From Phialocephala subalpina (lineage: Eukaryota > Ascomycota > Leotiomycetes > Helotiales > Mollisiaceae), in the NCBI GenBank assembly GCA_900073065.1, contig FJOG01000014.1, forward strand, positions 65,116 to 118,319: 53,204 nt of DNA. The letters run 5' to 3'. How positions within the stretch are numbered: the stretch's first letter is position 1; every line of letters starts with the position of its first letter. Both the position numbers and the translations under genes were made by a program. Shown here in pieces: positions 34,591-45,878 of the stretch. A model generated the notes under the pieces. It saw nothing but the letters and a program-made list of their open reading frames with translations, was not told the origin of the DNA and did no database searches.

Positions 34591-35192
34591 TCACGAAAAT
34601 GGAGCACGGCACATGATTGAAATGACCATCGCATGCTGTACGACAGTGTATCTGACTATGATTTAAGCTCCCAACCAAGAAGCTGGCGACCTAAGACCCG
34701 AAATCTTGCGTCCTTTTGTCGCCTGGCACCACCAGGCGAAACTTGGACGGGAATATAGGTGGAAATTACATGCTTTGGAACGTAATAGGGAGCTCGTGAT
34801 TGGTATATAATATTTCACGATGGAAAAAGAGGCTGTGGTCGAGGAGTTGATCGCGTTGAATAGGATGACTTGAGTGGCTTTCCTGCTAGACTTGCCGTTG
34901 AGTCTCTAGTGGGAATCATCCTTGTTTCTGGGACTTCTATGGATTGCCCACAAAACTGTTAAAGAGAAAGACAATATTTAATAATAATGGAGAGTCCAGA
35001 TATGGTGATATGCTAAGTTGTCGCTATATGAACTATCCCTTTATGATGAGAATCTGGATCCCGAAGCCACCTCTAATGACCAATCTCAACAGGTCACAGA
35101 AGTCGGCAAGTGGAGAAGTTTGGGAACCCAAATGGCCAACCCAAAGAGAGGACTGCTTCAGGTTGAAGACGGCAACTTGATCCTTCCAATCC
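34591..35192. other. Intergenic, possible missing 5' exons of the GT90 gene
   Basis: Two short overlapping frames (34944-35180 and 35018-35242) are open but do not match the N-terminal part of GT90 proteins. I see nothing else. Confidence 0.35.
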
Positions 35193-36159
35193 ATGCCAGA
35201 ACGCCGGCCTCAGCCAAGTCACCGTACTCCATCTTATCCTAGACATCAAAGCAATACAGACATTCCCTTCATTTCCAATATCACTGAGGCACGAAATGTG
35301 TGCCAATATCCAGCTTGGAAAGCCAACCAGCATAGGCTCTTATCTTCACCAGGTACCTTCGTGTTCACCCACCAAAGGGTTTCCATTGCTTCTACGGCAA
35401 AACTCTCGTGCTTCCAAGACATCCTGATTCCAAGCTCGTACTATTTCCAGGGCGACATTGCCGAATACAACGAATCATGGGATTCCTCATGGGAAGAAAA
35501 GAGGGACAGTGTCTACTGGCGTGGGAGGACAATGGCACGATGATTCGCGGCGACATGGACACCGGCAACGATTTGTGAACTTCACCAACTCGCCTGCACA
35601 AATGGTCCAACTCATGAATCAAACAAAACCCGAAAGACAATGGACGGCATACCAAAGTTCTATTGGCCAAATGGGCGGTCTATTCAAAGTCAACTTCTCG
35701 AACTTTTTTCAGTGTGACGGAAAAGTCTGTTCCGAGCAAAGAGAATACTTCCAAGAAGCCCCCAAAGACACACTCAAGGACTCATACAAATATAAAGTTT
35801 TGTACAATTTGGAGGGGAACAGCTTTAGTGGTCGATACTATCGATTTCTCAAGTCAAAGTGCCTGGTTTTCATGCAAAATCTATTCAGGGAGTGGCATGA
35901 GGATAGACTGATCCCTTGGGTGCATTATGTGCCTATTAGTCTAGGGATGGAAGAACTTCCCGAGACCGTGAGATATTTATTAAAGGACCCAGAAGGGCAG
36001 AGGATCGCTAGTAGAATTGCAAAGGAAAGTCGCGACTGGGCTAGATGGATTCTCCGGCCAGTAGATCTGAGTGCGGCGCTGTTATGGATTTTGCTAGAGT
36101 ATGACCGGATTTTGCAAGACGATCGAGGACCTTTAAAGAGAGATATCTTTAGTGGTTGA
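35193..36159 (+). pseudogene. GT90/CAP10-like glycosyltransferase, frameshifted and 5'-incomplete
   Basis: The first frame contains NITEARNVCQYPAW, SSPGTFVFTHQRVSI, LSCFQDILIPSSYYF and WEEKRDSVYWRG. At 35523-35528 (GGGAGG) one extra base shifts the frame; the protein continues as GGQWHDDSRRHGHRQRFVNF. The second part carries the GT90 core, with SYKYKVLYNLEGNSFSGRYY, FLKSKCLVFMQ, IPWVHYVPISLGMEELPETV and IASRIAKESRDWARWIL. GT90 enzymes (CAP10-like) transfer xylose or glucose in the secretory pathway. Neither a signal anchor nor the usual N-terminal half can be found upstream. The gene is therefore truncated as well as shifted, unless the sequence is in error. Confidence 0.75.
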
Positions 36160-36641
36160 ACTGTTTAAGATTTAAGCCATTCCTGTATTGTAAGAGATTC
36201 TGAAGCTTTTAGTTGAGGCGATAGGGCTATAAAGCATTAAGATTTAATTCCTGGCGTTGGCAGTAAAAGCAGCTAACTGGATGCGTTCTAGGACACAGAC
36301 ACCGCCAATCTGGCCACCCGAGAAAATATAAAACTAGCCAGTTATATCACCAAACACCCGTTTAATTAAGCATCTTTTCGGCAGCCTATTTTTGTTTGGA
36401 CAAAGGCATCTAATCAACCAAGAAATTCTGAACTCGGAAAGACATTAGGTCCCCCAGGGTTTTATAATATACGGGTCGTGAATGAAGCGAGGGAATAAGC
36501 ACCCCTGTCTAATCAAGAGCTGTCTGACTAAGATTATTCGTTTCCAACACCAAAAGACCCAGCAATATTTACAAACTTGATAGTAACCACCAGACTTAAA
36601 CCATTTCACTTCCACTACCTTTCCTCTCCAAACGACTTATT
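36160..36641. other. Intergenic, promoter of the Nudix gene
   Basis: No gene is visible. A CT/CA-rich leader just before the ATG at 36642 is typical of fungal 5' untranslated regions. Confidence 0.4.
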
Positions 36642-37259
36642 ATGGCACCAAAACCTCCACCAGGGGCACTCTCATCCTTCATCGCCTCCCCTACCCTCTT
36701 CCCCTTCAATATCCAAGTCAAAGACTACCTAAAATCTCACCCCTCAAAACACCGCATAGTCGCTGCCGCGCTGGTCTTCTCTCCTCCTAACCCAACCCAT
36801 CTTCTCATCATCCAACGCTCTGCTACAGACTACGTGCCTAATCTGTGGGAAATCCCCGGCGGGTCCTGCGACCCCGATGAATCGATCCTCGCCGGCACTG
36901 TCAGGGAATTGTGGGAAGAAAGTGGCTTGATAGCGACTGAGGTGCCAAGGCAGGTTGGGGAGAGTAATGAGTGGGTGGAAGAGGGAACTGTATGGTGTAA
37001 GTTTAGCTTTGAGGTGGAGGTTGAGGGGGTGGAAGTCATTTTGGATGAGGAGGAGCATCAAGCGTTTTTTTGGGTTACAGAGGACGAATGTAGAAAAGGA
37101 GAAGTCGTGAGGGATGGAAAGAGAACTGAAATTAAGTGGACGAATGAGTCTCAGGTGGCGGTGATTTTAGAGGGGTTTCGGTTAAAGAGAGAGGAAGATA
37201 AGAGGGCAGCAGCCCAGCTCACTTCCCAGGTCTGCCCCTCCCGCTCGGCGCAGACGTAG
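36642..37259 (+). CDS. Nudix hydrolase, 205 aa
   Basis: One exon. After HRIVAAALVFSPPN, the Nudix box is complete at residues 74-96: Gly74, five residues, Glu80, seven residues, Arg88-Glu89, Leu, Trp, Glu92-Glu93, Ser, Gly95, Leu96. It lies within the block NLWEIPGGSCDPDESI. These residues bind Mg2+ and the pyrophosphate of nucleoside-diphosphate-X substrates. The hydrophobic strand and EEHQAFFWVTEDE after the box agree with the fold. The exact substrate cannot be told from sequence. The final residues (QVCPSRSAQT) look non-conserved. Confidence 0.92.
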   Translation: MAPKPPPGALSSFIASPTLFPFNIQVKDYLKSHPSKHRIVAAALVFSPPNPTHLLIIQRSATDYVPNLWEIPGGSCDPDESILAGTVRELWEESGLIATEVPRQVGESNEWVEEGTVWCKFSFEVEVEGVEVILDEEEHQAFFWVTEDECRKGEVVRDGKRTEIKWTNESQVAVILEGFRLKREEDKRAAAQLTSQVCPSRSAQT

Positions 37260-38619
37260 CATAAAAGCTCTTCTTAAGAACGACCTGTACCGCGATTCCA
37301 CGATGGGCCCAGCCCTAACCTTAGTTTCCGTCCATCAGCAGCTGATGGGGATTGCTTTCCTATACAAAATATGTTCTTCTTTGGGAACGTGGAAGGATAA
37401 GAAGCATCGCTATCAAGTACAGAAAGTGTCGTCTGATCTCAGACATTTTGAGATGGATGGATTGGGAATTAGTAGTTCAATCTGTCTGATACTGGAGAAT
37501 ATGACAAGGGTAAAGGCGAGAATCTTCTGTTTTCATGTAATTTGTAAGTATTTTTTAACAACAGAAATGAATTTGATAGCAATCTTTCCTCGACTCTCGA
37601 GCTTGCGCTCCCACCGAGTTTCTCTGACCTTTTTCGAGGATATACCCGATCTTGATCTTCGGGCCTATACTCCCACTCTATTCAACTTTAAAATAACGAG
37701 TCTCGGTACCACTTCAGTTCCGATATGCTTGAGCTGCTCAATCTCGGTATGCGTGGTTCGAACAGTAAATAGTTGGCGGAAGCGCCTTAAATACCCTCGA
37801 GAGATACCCACCTACTAGCTGGGACTTCTTTTATCAATGTTAGCTAGATTCACTTATGGCTCATATGGGTTAAGAAAGAGAAAGAGAAATGAATGCATGA
37901 GCAGATACATCCGAGAAGATGGTGTTAAAAAGCTTCGTGGAGTTTGGTGGGGTAGAATGCGGGGTAATGTTGGTCGGTGTCCTAAATAGGCATAGCTTAT
38001 TTGATGCCTAAAGTACACTTCCTGACATCGCACTCTTCCTCTTCTTCATCGTCCAGGCATTAATACTCGCAGAACTGCACCAAGTTCAACGGAGGTGCCG
38101 GGCTACCGTTCTTGTCTTCTAGTGCGAAGGAGACCACTTGAGCAGTCTTTTTTGATCACGATTAACTACCCAAGCCACAAGTTCAATGTCAACCTTACGA
38201 ACCCTAGCGGGAGAGCCTTGCCGCGTAGTCTAAGCTATGTCTACCCTGGCACTGTGAAATTGCAATACTTGCAATCGCCCATGGGTGGCAACTGAAGAAA
38301 TGCCTCTCAGGTGGCTTGAAGAAGCAGCAGAGAATGAATGTCCAACATACCGTCTTTTCCGTGATGCAATACAGCTTTTTGCTCATTTATTCTCTTCTTT
38401 AAACAGATAGAGCAGTATCTTGAAATGGCAGCCCTGGGGTTACGCCACGACATATGACACGGCTGGTATATGGCGACAACTCGAGATTGAAGTCTCGAAT
38501 GAGGCAGATGAAGAACCTTGATTGAGCTTGCAAGTAATTCAGACCAAATGTGAGCTGGCTGTTGATACTTGTATGCACTTTAGATTGACACATCGCAGCT
38601 TCTCCAGGTTGCTCAGATC
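37260..38619. other. About 1.36 kb without a supported gene
   Basis: The frame 37303-37818 (171 codons) has no recognisable domain. A short frame ending at 38295 (LITINYPSHKFNVNLTNPSG) might be a remnant of a small protein but has no start context or partner exon. I would not annotate either. Confidence 0.4.
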
Positions 38620-40484
38620 AAGTGTTTTCTACGCAAAGTTTAAGCTACGATACGTCATCGACTCAGAGCTTAGAGAAGCTCTCCGAGTGGCTTTAAAAGT
38701 GCTCTAACGAGCACGAGTGTGGCCCTACTATCACTGAATATCTCCCAACGCGACTCCTGTACGTCAGTAATGAAAATGAATTCGCCTCTTCCATAAATCT
38801 CCGCGATTCGGAGGGACTGAGTACGCATTACGTTGCCCTGAGCCATTGCTGTGAGTATTGTGCTAGCCTTGAAGTTCACCACGCATTCGTGGGTGAATTT
38901 GCTTACGGTTTCATCTGTTTTGACCCTTTCTCGCTCCCTTTGGAGAGTTGTTCATTGGTTGTGAAAACATTAAGTGAGATATGCTGACTTTGAGGATTTG
39001 CGGGCAAGGGGGTACTTCCCAAATGCTCACCACAACCCGGGCTACCTTGAAGGATCACAAAGAAAGAGTTTCTATACCCAGTCTACCTCAAACTTTCAAA
39101 AATGCCGTAGTGGTAGCTCGAAAGCTCGGCATCGATTACCTATGGATTGACTCCCTTTGTATCGTCCAAGTTAGTATCCTACCAAACATTGCACGGGATT
39201 GTTGCTAAATGCAGACCGCAGGACGGCGAGATTGACTAGGCCAAGGAATCCGCCAGGATGGCTACAGTGTATGGAAATGCTTATCTCGTGATTGCAGCCA
39301 CGAAAGCAGACGGAAGCCAAGCCGGTCCCTTCTCTCAAACCGCTCCTGACTTGCGCGGACGTATTCTCAGGTATTCGCATCGAGAAGAACATTTCAGCTT
39401 TGTCATTCGGCCCGCATTTCGTCATCTTGAACTTTTGAATGAAGAGAGCTTTCCATTGCTTACTCGAGCTTGGGCATTCCAGGAACGGCTGTTGCCTGGA
39501 AGGATTGTACACTTTTCAGCCAATGATTTGGTCTGGCAATGCCACAGAAGAACAGATTGTGAGTGCGAGGCTAGCCTTTTCGGCAATTCAATATTCAAAC
39601 GAGTCAGTGGAAAGAGGAGTGTGGCAAGCAAAGTAGAAGACGATGACTGGGCAAAAGACAAGCTTTACAGTTTTCGCGATCGATGGAATACTGTAGTCGA
39701 GGAATACTCAACATTGAAGCTGACTCACTCAACCGACTTCTTGCCAGCATTGTCGGGGCTAGCTAGACAGATGCAGACCCAAGGAAGGGGAGTCTATCAT
39801 GCTAGCGTATGGGAAGATTCTTTGATTGCAGATCTGTTGTGGGAAACGGACACTCCTAGTCCCAAAAGAGCAAAACTATGGAGAGCACCAACGTGGTCTT
39901 GGGCATCTGTGGAAGGGTCCATTAGGATTCCAATGAATTGGTGGTCAAAAGCTGATTACCTTCTACTCAAGCCCGAAGCAGACAAGATTTTCTACAAATC
40001 TCTACGAGCGGGTACTCAGATCGCCACATCTGACCCTACTGGAAAGATTCTATATGGGACATTGAAAGTTTGTGGGCAATTGAAGACTGCGACACTTCAT
40101 CGCATCTCCTGGAAACCCCGACGGATAAAACCCTCCATTGCTGTAGGATGGAAGCCAAAATCCAATGAGGTTGAAACTTGCAATCTCATGATGCAAGGCC
40201 CGGAAGGAAACCTTCTACCACAACAATCCACAAACTTCAAGCAGGACTATGACATTTGGGCTGAGCACGGGAGTACTGAGGGTCTCTTGCAGGTTTTTTG
40301 TCTGCGGATGCCGATGATGGTGAAATATCCCAGCTACTATGAATCTTTGTTTATTCTTGTTGCTGTTGAGCCTCTAGGCAAACACGTCTACGAACGGGTT
40401 GGAATTGCTGTGCAGATGGTAGGCTACGATAGCGAAGTGAAAGATCCGGAGACGAAATTGGGACCTGACGCATTCGCAAGCTGA
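38620..40484 (+). pseudogene. HET-domain pseudogene 3 (two RIP-type nonsense codons)
   Basis: The reading frame runs LEKLSEWL, then TAA at 38694, then KCSNEHECGPT, LPTRLLYVS and HYVALSHC. An intron at 38851-39008 joins it to WGTSQMLTTTRATL and IDYLWIDSLCIVQ. A second intron at 39170-39221 joins DGEID, then TAG at 39237, then AKESARMATVYGNAYLVI. After that the frame is open for over 400 codons: TRAWAFQERLLPGRIVHF, LVWQC, DFLPALSGLA and APTWSWASVEG. Both stops stand where HET proteins have Gln and Trp, so CAA to TAA and TGG to TAG; both are CpA-to-TpA changes, the RIP signature. There are no frameshifts. The start codon upstream is not identified. Confidence 0.87.
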
Positions 40485-40957
40485 TTTAATGGGATCGAAA
40501 ATAGGGATCTCACTATTCTATGAAGCCTTGGCCGGACAATACAATATCTACATAGCGCATCATCGACGAAATACTCATTTCAGCTAGCGGTACTCTGCAA
40601 TTCCCGTTCCTTGAAAGAGAACGACATAATTCGAAAATTTCATTCTCGGAAAACAATTGATCGAGAAGCATTCTATAGTTGGTCTGATGGTTGCGAAGGC
40701 GAAGAGATGCTGAGCGAAACAAACGTGCCTCTGTGAATTGCGAGTTGTGGTTGGGCTCGCTAAGCTCAGGGGAGTACTTCTAACTGGAGAGGAACATAAC
40801 ACAGATCATTTTTAGACTGAACCATCTGTGAAAGAGGAATTTCGTGTGATGCAACGTATTAAAATTAAGTGAATGAAATTTCATTCTTTCAATCGCTGTC
40901 TCTCCATTGCAGGGGTCTTCAAAAGATCTGTCTTTGTGACAGGGCCTCAACACGTGC
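40485..40957. other. Intergenic, 3' flanks of HET pseudogene 3 and the homeobox gene
   Basis: No gene is supported. Short minus-strand frames lack any known motif. Confidence 0.4.
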
Positions 40958-42808
40958 TCAGACTTCATGACTTGACGTCCCCGGAAGTATCGCATTCTGT
41001 AAGAACGCCAAAATGTCATCATTGAGTCCCCAATCACCAACCCATTCTCTCATCGTAACACCTTCTTTGAAATGCACCGCCAAATGAATCACCCTCTCCT
41101 CCCAACTCTGAAACCATTGATCGCAAAACCCACACCGACTCCTAATACCTCCAACCTCCACCTTCCAAACCTCGTCCACAAAATCCATTGGCTTTCCACA
41201 ACTATGAAATTTAATAAGATGTTGCCTTAGATGATCTTTCCTTCGGAAAGTTCTTTCGGAAATCGGCCGCTCGGAGCAAGAGTTGAATTCGTGATCGTTG
41301 AGGTGGTCTTGCATGGGGTCTAGGATGCCGCAGAAAATGCATTGTTTGATGTTGCTGTTAGGGAGGGTGATGGTACCGTCCCCTGGGGAGCAGATCCAGT
41401 GTTCGAGGGGGAGATGGATGGATTTTTCGTGGCGTTGCCAGTCATGTTTCTTTTTGAATGAGTTGGAGCAGAATGTGCAGTGGAAGTTCGCAGCTGACGT
41501 ATCACCAGATTGATTTCGTTTCTGATTGCGGCGACGCTTTGATCGAGAGATGGAGGCGAAGGAGTGGTGAGATGCCCATGAGTCGTGACTCCAGATAGAG
41601 TTGGAGGAGTCGGAGGATAGAACTGACTGGCTTGTCTCGCGGCTGGATGCGGATCGAGTGTCGAATGGCGCATTCTGCCAATTCCTCGCTTGACTAACGG
41701 TTCCGGGAGTATCAGACAATATGTCGGAATAGTTGCTGGAAGTAGCTACGATTGCTTGCTCTACGATTGAAGGATGTACAGGATCGTCTTCAGGAGGTGA
41801 ATTCTGCCACCTTGATATAGGACTCATATCCAAAGTTTCCTGCCTGAATGGTTTTTGCTGAGATTCACCACTTCGAGCTGGAATAGGCATTCCAGATCTC
41901 TGCTTTTGTCGCCTCCTCGCGTTGGCAAACCAATTCGATATTTGCATCAACGTCAGACCTGTTGTCGCTCTCAACTCCAGCTTTTCTTTTTCAGAGGGAT
42001 AAGGCGAGTGTTGGTGCTCAGACAACCATGCCTTGAGGACTCGAATGTCCTGCTTCGATATTGTTCTCTTGCCTTTGAGTGGAGCTGCCTCCGATTCTCT
42101 AAGTCTTTCAGTAGACCCTGGCATTATGATTGAAGCAGGGACATCTGCTGCACCACCCCAATTCAAGAACTCGAACTCATCCCCATCCTCCTCGTTGACG
42201 CCATGTAAATGTCCAATGATCGGCTCATTCGTCTCAAACTGTGACGCTTTTCTCTTCTCCCCTATTGCTAAGCTGCATTCCCTGAAAAGAGCCACGCAGC
42301 TGGAACACGCAGTTACTGGATTTGGGTTTGCAAAAGTGGTGCGAATGATGAGACATTCGAGTCGATGATATCGGCAGTATGAGCAGGGTTTCGGTGGTCG
42401 ATGAGCGCCATCGATCCATTGGAGAAAGTCTTGATCTAGAGTGACAAACTGGTTGAAATCGAAAGACCAGTCATGCAAAGGATCCTCATCTGTGGTATGA
42501 GAGTTTCCAAAGGCATTTTGGTCTGCTCCATAAGTCTGGTTTTCTGCTGGAAACGAATTTCCGTCCAGACCGTCATTCCATTTGAAAGAGGAAGACAGGC
42601 TATCAGGTTGCTGAAAATCTACTGGGAGCTTCCAGGAATCTAAATGCGAGATATCAACTCCAACAGCATCGAGATCGCCGAGTTCGAGTTGTGATTCGGC
42701 AATGTTGAGATTGTTGCGATCCTCATGACTCACGAGGCCCCCAAAAGAATCGATAAAGAAGGGTGCAGGAGTATCCGGACGATGAATGCCGTATCTTCTA
42801 GTCTCCAT
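40958..42808 (-). CDS. Homeobox (TALE/KN type) plus C2H2 zinc-finger transcription factor, 616 aa
   Basis: A single exon from ATG 42808. Acidic N-terminal 130 residues are followed by a Cys-rich patch CSYCRYHRLEC..CSSC at about 142-178. A homeodomain lies near 245-304, with the KN-type helix LKAWLSEHQHSPYPSEKEKL and recognition helix QISNWFANARRRQKQR (conserved WF.N.R). A C2H2 finger at 443-465 (CTFC..H..H) is followed by further Cys/His pairs near 490-510 and 559-580. The bipartite basic run SRSKRRRNQKR at 421-431 may be a nuclear signal. The protein should act in the nucleus as a DNA-binding regulator. Targets cannot be inferred. The combination of homeodomain and C2H2 fingers is known in filamentous fungi. 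Confidence 0.88.
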   Translation of the reverse strand: METRRYGIHRPDTPAPFFIDSFGGLVSHEDRNNLNIAESQLELGDLDAVGVDISHLDSWKLPVDFQQPDSLSSSFKWNDGLDGNSFPAENQTYGADQNAFGNSHTTDEDPLHDWSFDFNQFVTLDQDFLQWIDGAHRPPKPCSYCRYHRLECLIIRTTFANPNPVTACSSCVALFRECSLAIGEKRKASQFETNEPIIGHLHGVNEEDGDEFEFLNWGGAADVPASIIMPGSTERLRESEAAPLKGKRTISKQDIRVLKAWLSEHQHSPYPSEKEKLELRATTGLTLMQISNWFANARRRQKQRSGMPIPARSGESQQKPFRQETLDMSPISRWQNSPPEDDPVHPSIVEQAIVATSSNYSDILSDTPGTVSQARNWQNAPFDTRSASSRETSQSVLSSDSSNSIWSHDSWASHHSFASISRSKRRRNQKRNQSGDTSAANFHCTFCSNSFKKKHDWQRHEKSIHLPLEHWICSPGDGTITLPNSNIKQCIFCGILDPMQDHLNDHEFNSCSERPISERTFRRKDHLRQHLIKFHSCGKPMDFVDEVWKVEVGGIRSRCGFCDQWFQSWEERVIHLAVHFKEGVTMREWVGDWGLNDDILAFLQNAILPGTSSHEV

Positions 42809-43212
42809 ACTTTCCTCTTATCAGATCTTATCAGATGTCAAAGGAGATTGATATCGAGTGAAATTGATCGTTGAGTTGATGAAAGGTGACGGGAGATCGG
42901 ACAGGTGTTGCTGACTCACCGCTAAATATCGAGATTCACATGACCAAGTGGGTGAAAGGCGGAGCCAGAACAGCGGCTCTCAGTCTTGAAACCGCCAACC
43001 GAGTCTCTTCGCTGTTTGGCATATAGAGGTAAACTAGATTGGGTGAGAAAAGTTCATTTCTTCTGGAATTGGATCCAAGTGGATGTTTTTATCACGCATC
43101 AGTTTGACTTTCCCATGGATCGAGGCCTCTCTTCAAGCTCATCTATTCTTTATAAGTTCTAAATCAAGGTTGATCAATGATCATCGAGCAGCAGCTACTT
43201 GACATTTCATCT
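42809..43212. other. Intergenic, promoter of the homeobox gene
   Basis: CT-rich sequence lies upstream of the ATG at 42808, and the 3' flank of the permease lies on the other side. No gene is visible. Confidence 0.4.
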
Positions 43213-44815
43213 TTACGCTATCCAAAACCAGATCCTTTCAACAAGATTTCTAGGTTTCCTTGGCTCCCACTTTGACTCCTCATCAATCTCCAGTTTTCTA
43301 GAAAGAATATCCGCTTCGGAAGAAGCAAGCCACTTCGTTCCTTTGAAAACTTTCCAAAACGCAAACATCACGAAAAAAAACAGGAATCCCAATATACGCC
43401 GTGACAAAATCGTAAACATCCCACTGACCAGGAAAGAACACAGAGAAGCCGTCGAATATGATTATCACCACAAAGAAAACGAGAGCAAACCAAGCCCCAT
43501 ATGGTTGAAAACTTACTTTGAACACGAGCGTATCTCGACCGATTCCTTGGACGGCGAGAGCTCGACGAAACTGAATATACGTGACACAGATGGAAGTCCA
43601 AGTCAAGAGGGTCGCCATAATCGTCAAACTCTGCAGCCAGAGAAAGACTTGATTAGGTCCAGATGAGAGTGAAAGATAGGTGAGCAGAGAGAAGATCGCA
43701 GTGATCCCCACACCGTAGATTGGAACTCCGGCTTTTATGCACTTTGTGAAGATTGCAGGTGCTTGTTTCTGGACCGCGAGAGCGTACATGTATCTTGATC
43801 CCGTAAAGAAGAATAAGTTTGCCGAAGAGGTTGCTGATGTGAGAATGACCGCATTGAGAATGGAGGGTAGAGTACGTACGTATTCCGGCTCGAACAATCG
43901 CGATGACCCAAGGTGAAGTTGCGCCGTTCTGGACACCACTGGCACGAGCTTTCAAAAGTGTTGCATCGTTGGAAGGAACCAGGGCTCCAATGGCAAGGGA
44001 GCCCAGAGTGTAAAAGAACAAGATCCTCCAGAATACCCTACGAACAGCCTTTGGGATATTCTCGCGAGGATACTCGGTCTCGCCTGCCGCAATAGCAACA
44101 ACTTCAACCCCGGCGTAGGAAAATGCGGCGTTGATAAGGACGGAGAAGAACCCCAGGAAGCGCCCAGTACTGCCAGTCGTACAATATTCGACCATGGCAC
44201 CAGGATTCTTCCAGTATCTGAAACCAAGACGGTCGTGCTTTGGTCCTCCGCCAAGGTCCAGGATGAGTGCAAGAAGAATTAAGCCAACAATCGTGGGGAT
44301 TTTGATGCTGGCAAAGATGAACTCGGCTTCACCATAGATTCCGACTACAAAGAGATTCAAAAAGACAATCAAGACAATCAGTACTGTGATCCAGACTCCC
44401 GGATTTGTCGTTGCGTCCCAGAATCCTATGACAACAGCGGCAGCCGAGATCTCAACAGGCATGGCGATCGCACAAAAGTACCAATTCTGAATCCAGTTAA
44501 CAGGTGACCGATGTCTGGTCTAAGAATACTCTCACATTCCAGCCGACAGCAAATCCTAAAGCTTCATCGACACAGCGAAGCGCAGAATTGGGTTATTGCG
44601 CCCGGAAGTGGGAGCCAAGTTGCCATTCTCCAAGAAACTGCATCATAGCAAAGACCGCGATGCCAGTGAAGCAGTAGCCTAGAAGAACAGACAATGGTCC
44701 AGCTCGAACGAGAGTTCCGCCGATTCCGAGGAACAAGCCCGTGCCGATTGTCCCTCCGAGGGCAATAAACTGGATGTGGCGGGATTTCAACCTAACCACG
44801 GCCAGAACAAGGATT
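43213..44815 (-). pseudogene. Amino-acid permease (APC/YAT family) with four small indels
   Basis: The permease core is plain: LKSRHIQFIALGGTIGTGLF, GAMVEYC and the region FSYAGVEVVAIAAGETEYPR, then LTSATSSANLFFFTGSRYMY and a closing stretch through KVFKGTKW to IWFWIA. An intron at 44487-44535 splices VGWN to NWYFCA. Four lesions break the frame: one A missing near 44625 (GGAGAATGG for GEM), one extra T near 44576 that restores frame after about 16 codons, a doubled GTAC at 43872-43879, and an A8 run (T8 on the coding strand) at 43373-43380 with one base too many. Everything between is undamaged. The hydrophilic N-terminus upstream of 44799 is unresolved. The protein would be a proton-coupled plasma-membrane importer. 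Confidence 0.8.
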
Positions 44816-45878
44816 ACAATGGAGAGCGGTTAAGGCATACCCTCTCGTTACTCCTAATTGCTCAGTACAGGAAATATCCTGAGACAATTTGTCTCGACAT
44901 CTTGCGAGTTTTCTAGTACCGGATCGGTTTTCTCGTCGTTCGTGGCAATACTGAAGTCCCAATTGATGTCGAAGATCCGATTTCAGAGACGGCTAAGAAG
45001 GGAGAAAGGCGATGAATCTTGAGTTATCATGGATCAATTTTCTCTTTCTTGAGTTCTGTATGGCATTAGTAAGCTTGCTGCTTTTGCTCAGGCGCTAATC
45101 ACCCTCGGCTCACAATCGGCTCAGTCGACTCGCCTGAGCACCATTAAACAGCTCACTTGAGCAGGCCTGATCATCCTGAGCAAGATTAACGACATCATCA
45201 CGTATTTTGGCTTCTCGCTTTTTAATTAATTATATTTGAATTGACCTCCGTTCTCTCGTATCATTTTTATCAGTTTTGACGACGATGCTGAAAGAGCCCA
45301 AAAGAGTTCGCAAAAAACCAATCTAGTACAACTATCGGTTAGGGTCAAATCACGTGGGGAACCCTACCTCTCTGTTTTTGTGGTTTCCCGACAAGGCCAA
45401 ACTCACGATTATTTTATTAATCGATAAAATTTTAAAATAAAATAATATTATTATTACTTTTTATAAAAAGATTAGCGAAATAGAAAAAGAAAAAAGAAAT
45501 AGTTTTTAAATACGAGAAGAAGGAAATTGAGATATTAAGAGGTGTGAGGGAGGGGTAAGTGCGGGGCTATTGCTTATCTTTGCGAGAGTTATTTTCGTTG
45601 TCTTGTGAGTTTTAAAGTCCTCGGTCTAGTATAAAGCATGAGTTTCTGAATTCATATAAAATAGATATAGTATCTGTCCCTTACACTTTGCTCGAGCCCC
45701 AATGGGGGCCAGCTTGTTTTTGTCATTTCTACCTCCGTATTGGGCCTGCTATCAAACACTTCTGCCATCTTTTCCAGTGCCACATATCTATATTGTGGTA
45801 TCATATTATCAGATTATTCCCTCTTGACGCCAGCAAGCTAATTTCTCCATGAAATTATTCAAGTGAAATCAGATGTCC
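44816..45878. other. Intergenic with a small AT-rich patch and a foldback repeat
   Basis: The likely first exon and promoter of the permease lie near 44820-45000 but cannot be resolved. An AT-rich stretch occurs at about 45410-45500. The foldback at 45085-45182 is listed separately. Confidence 0.4.
45085..45182. repeat. 98-bp foldback repeat with TGCTCAGG ends
   Basis: The segment starts TGCTCAGGCG and ends CATCCTGAGCA, so the outer 8 bases form an inverted repeat. GCTCAGGCG and CGCCTGAGC also pair inside it. Related sequence (AGGATGATCAGGC, CACCCTCGGCTCA) occurs near 49075-49115. It could be a small MITE or a cluster of regulatory sites. Confidence 0.45.

Noticed and set aside
37303..37818. 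171-codon plus-strand frame after the Nudix gene
   Set aside because: Composition and hydropathy look random and no domain is visible. It may be spurious.
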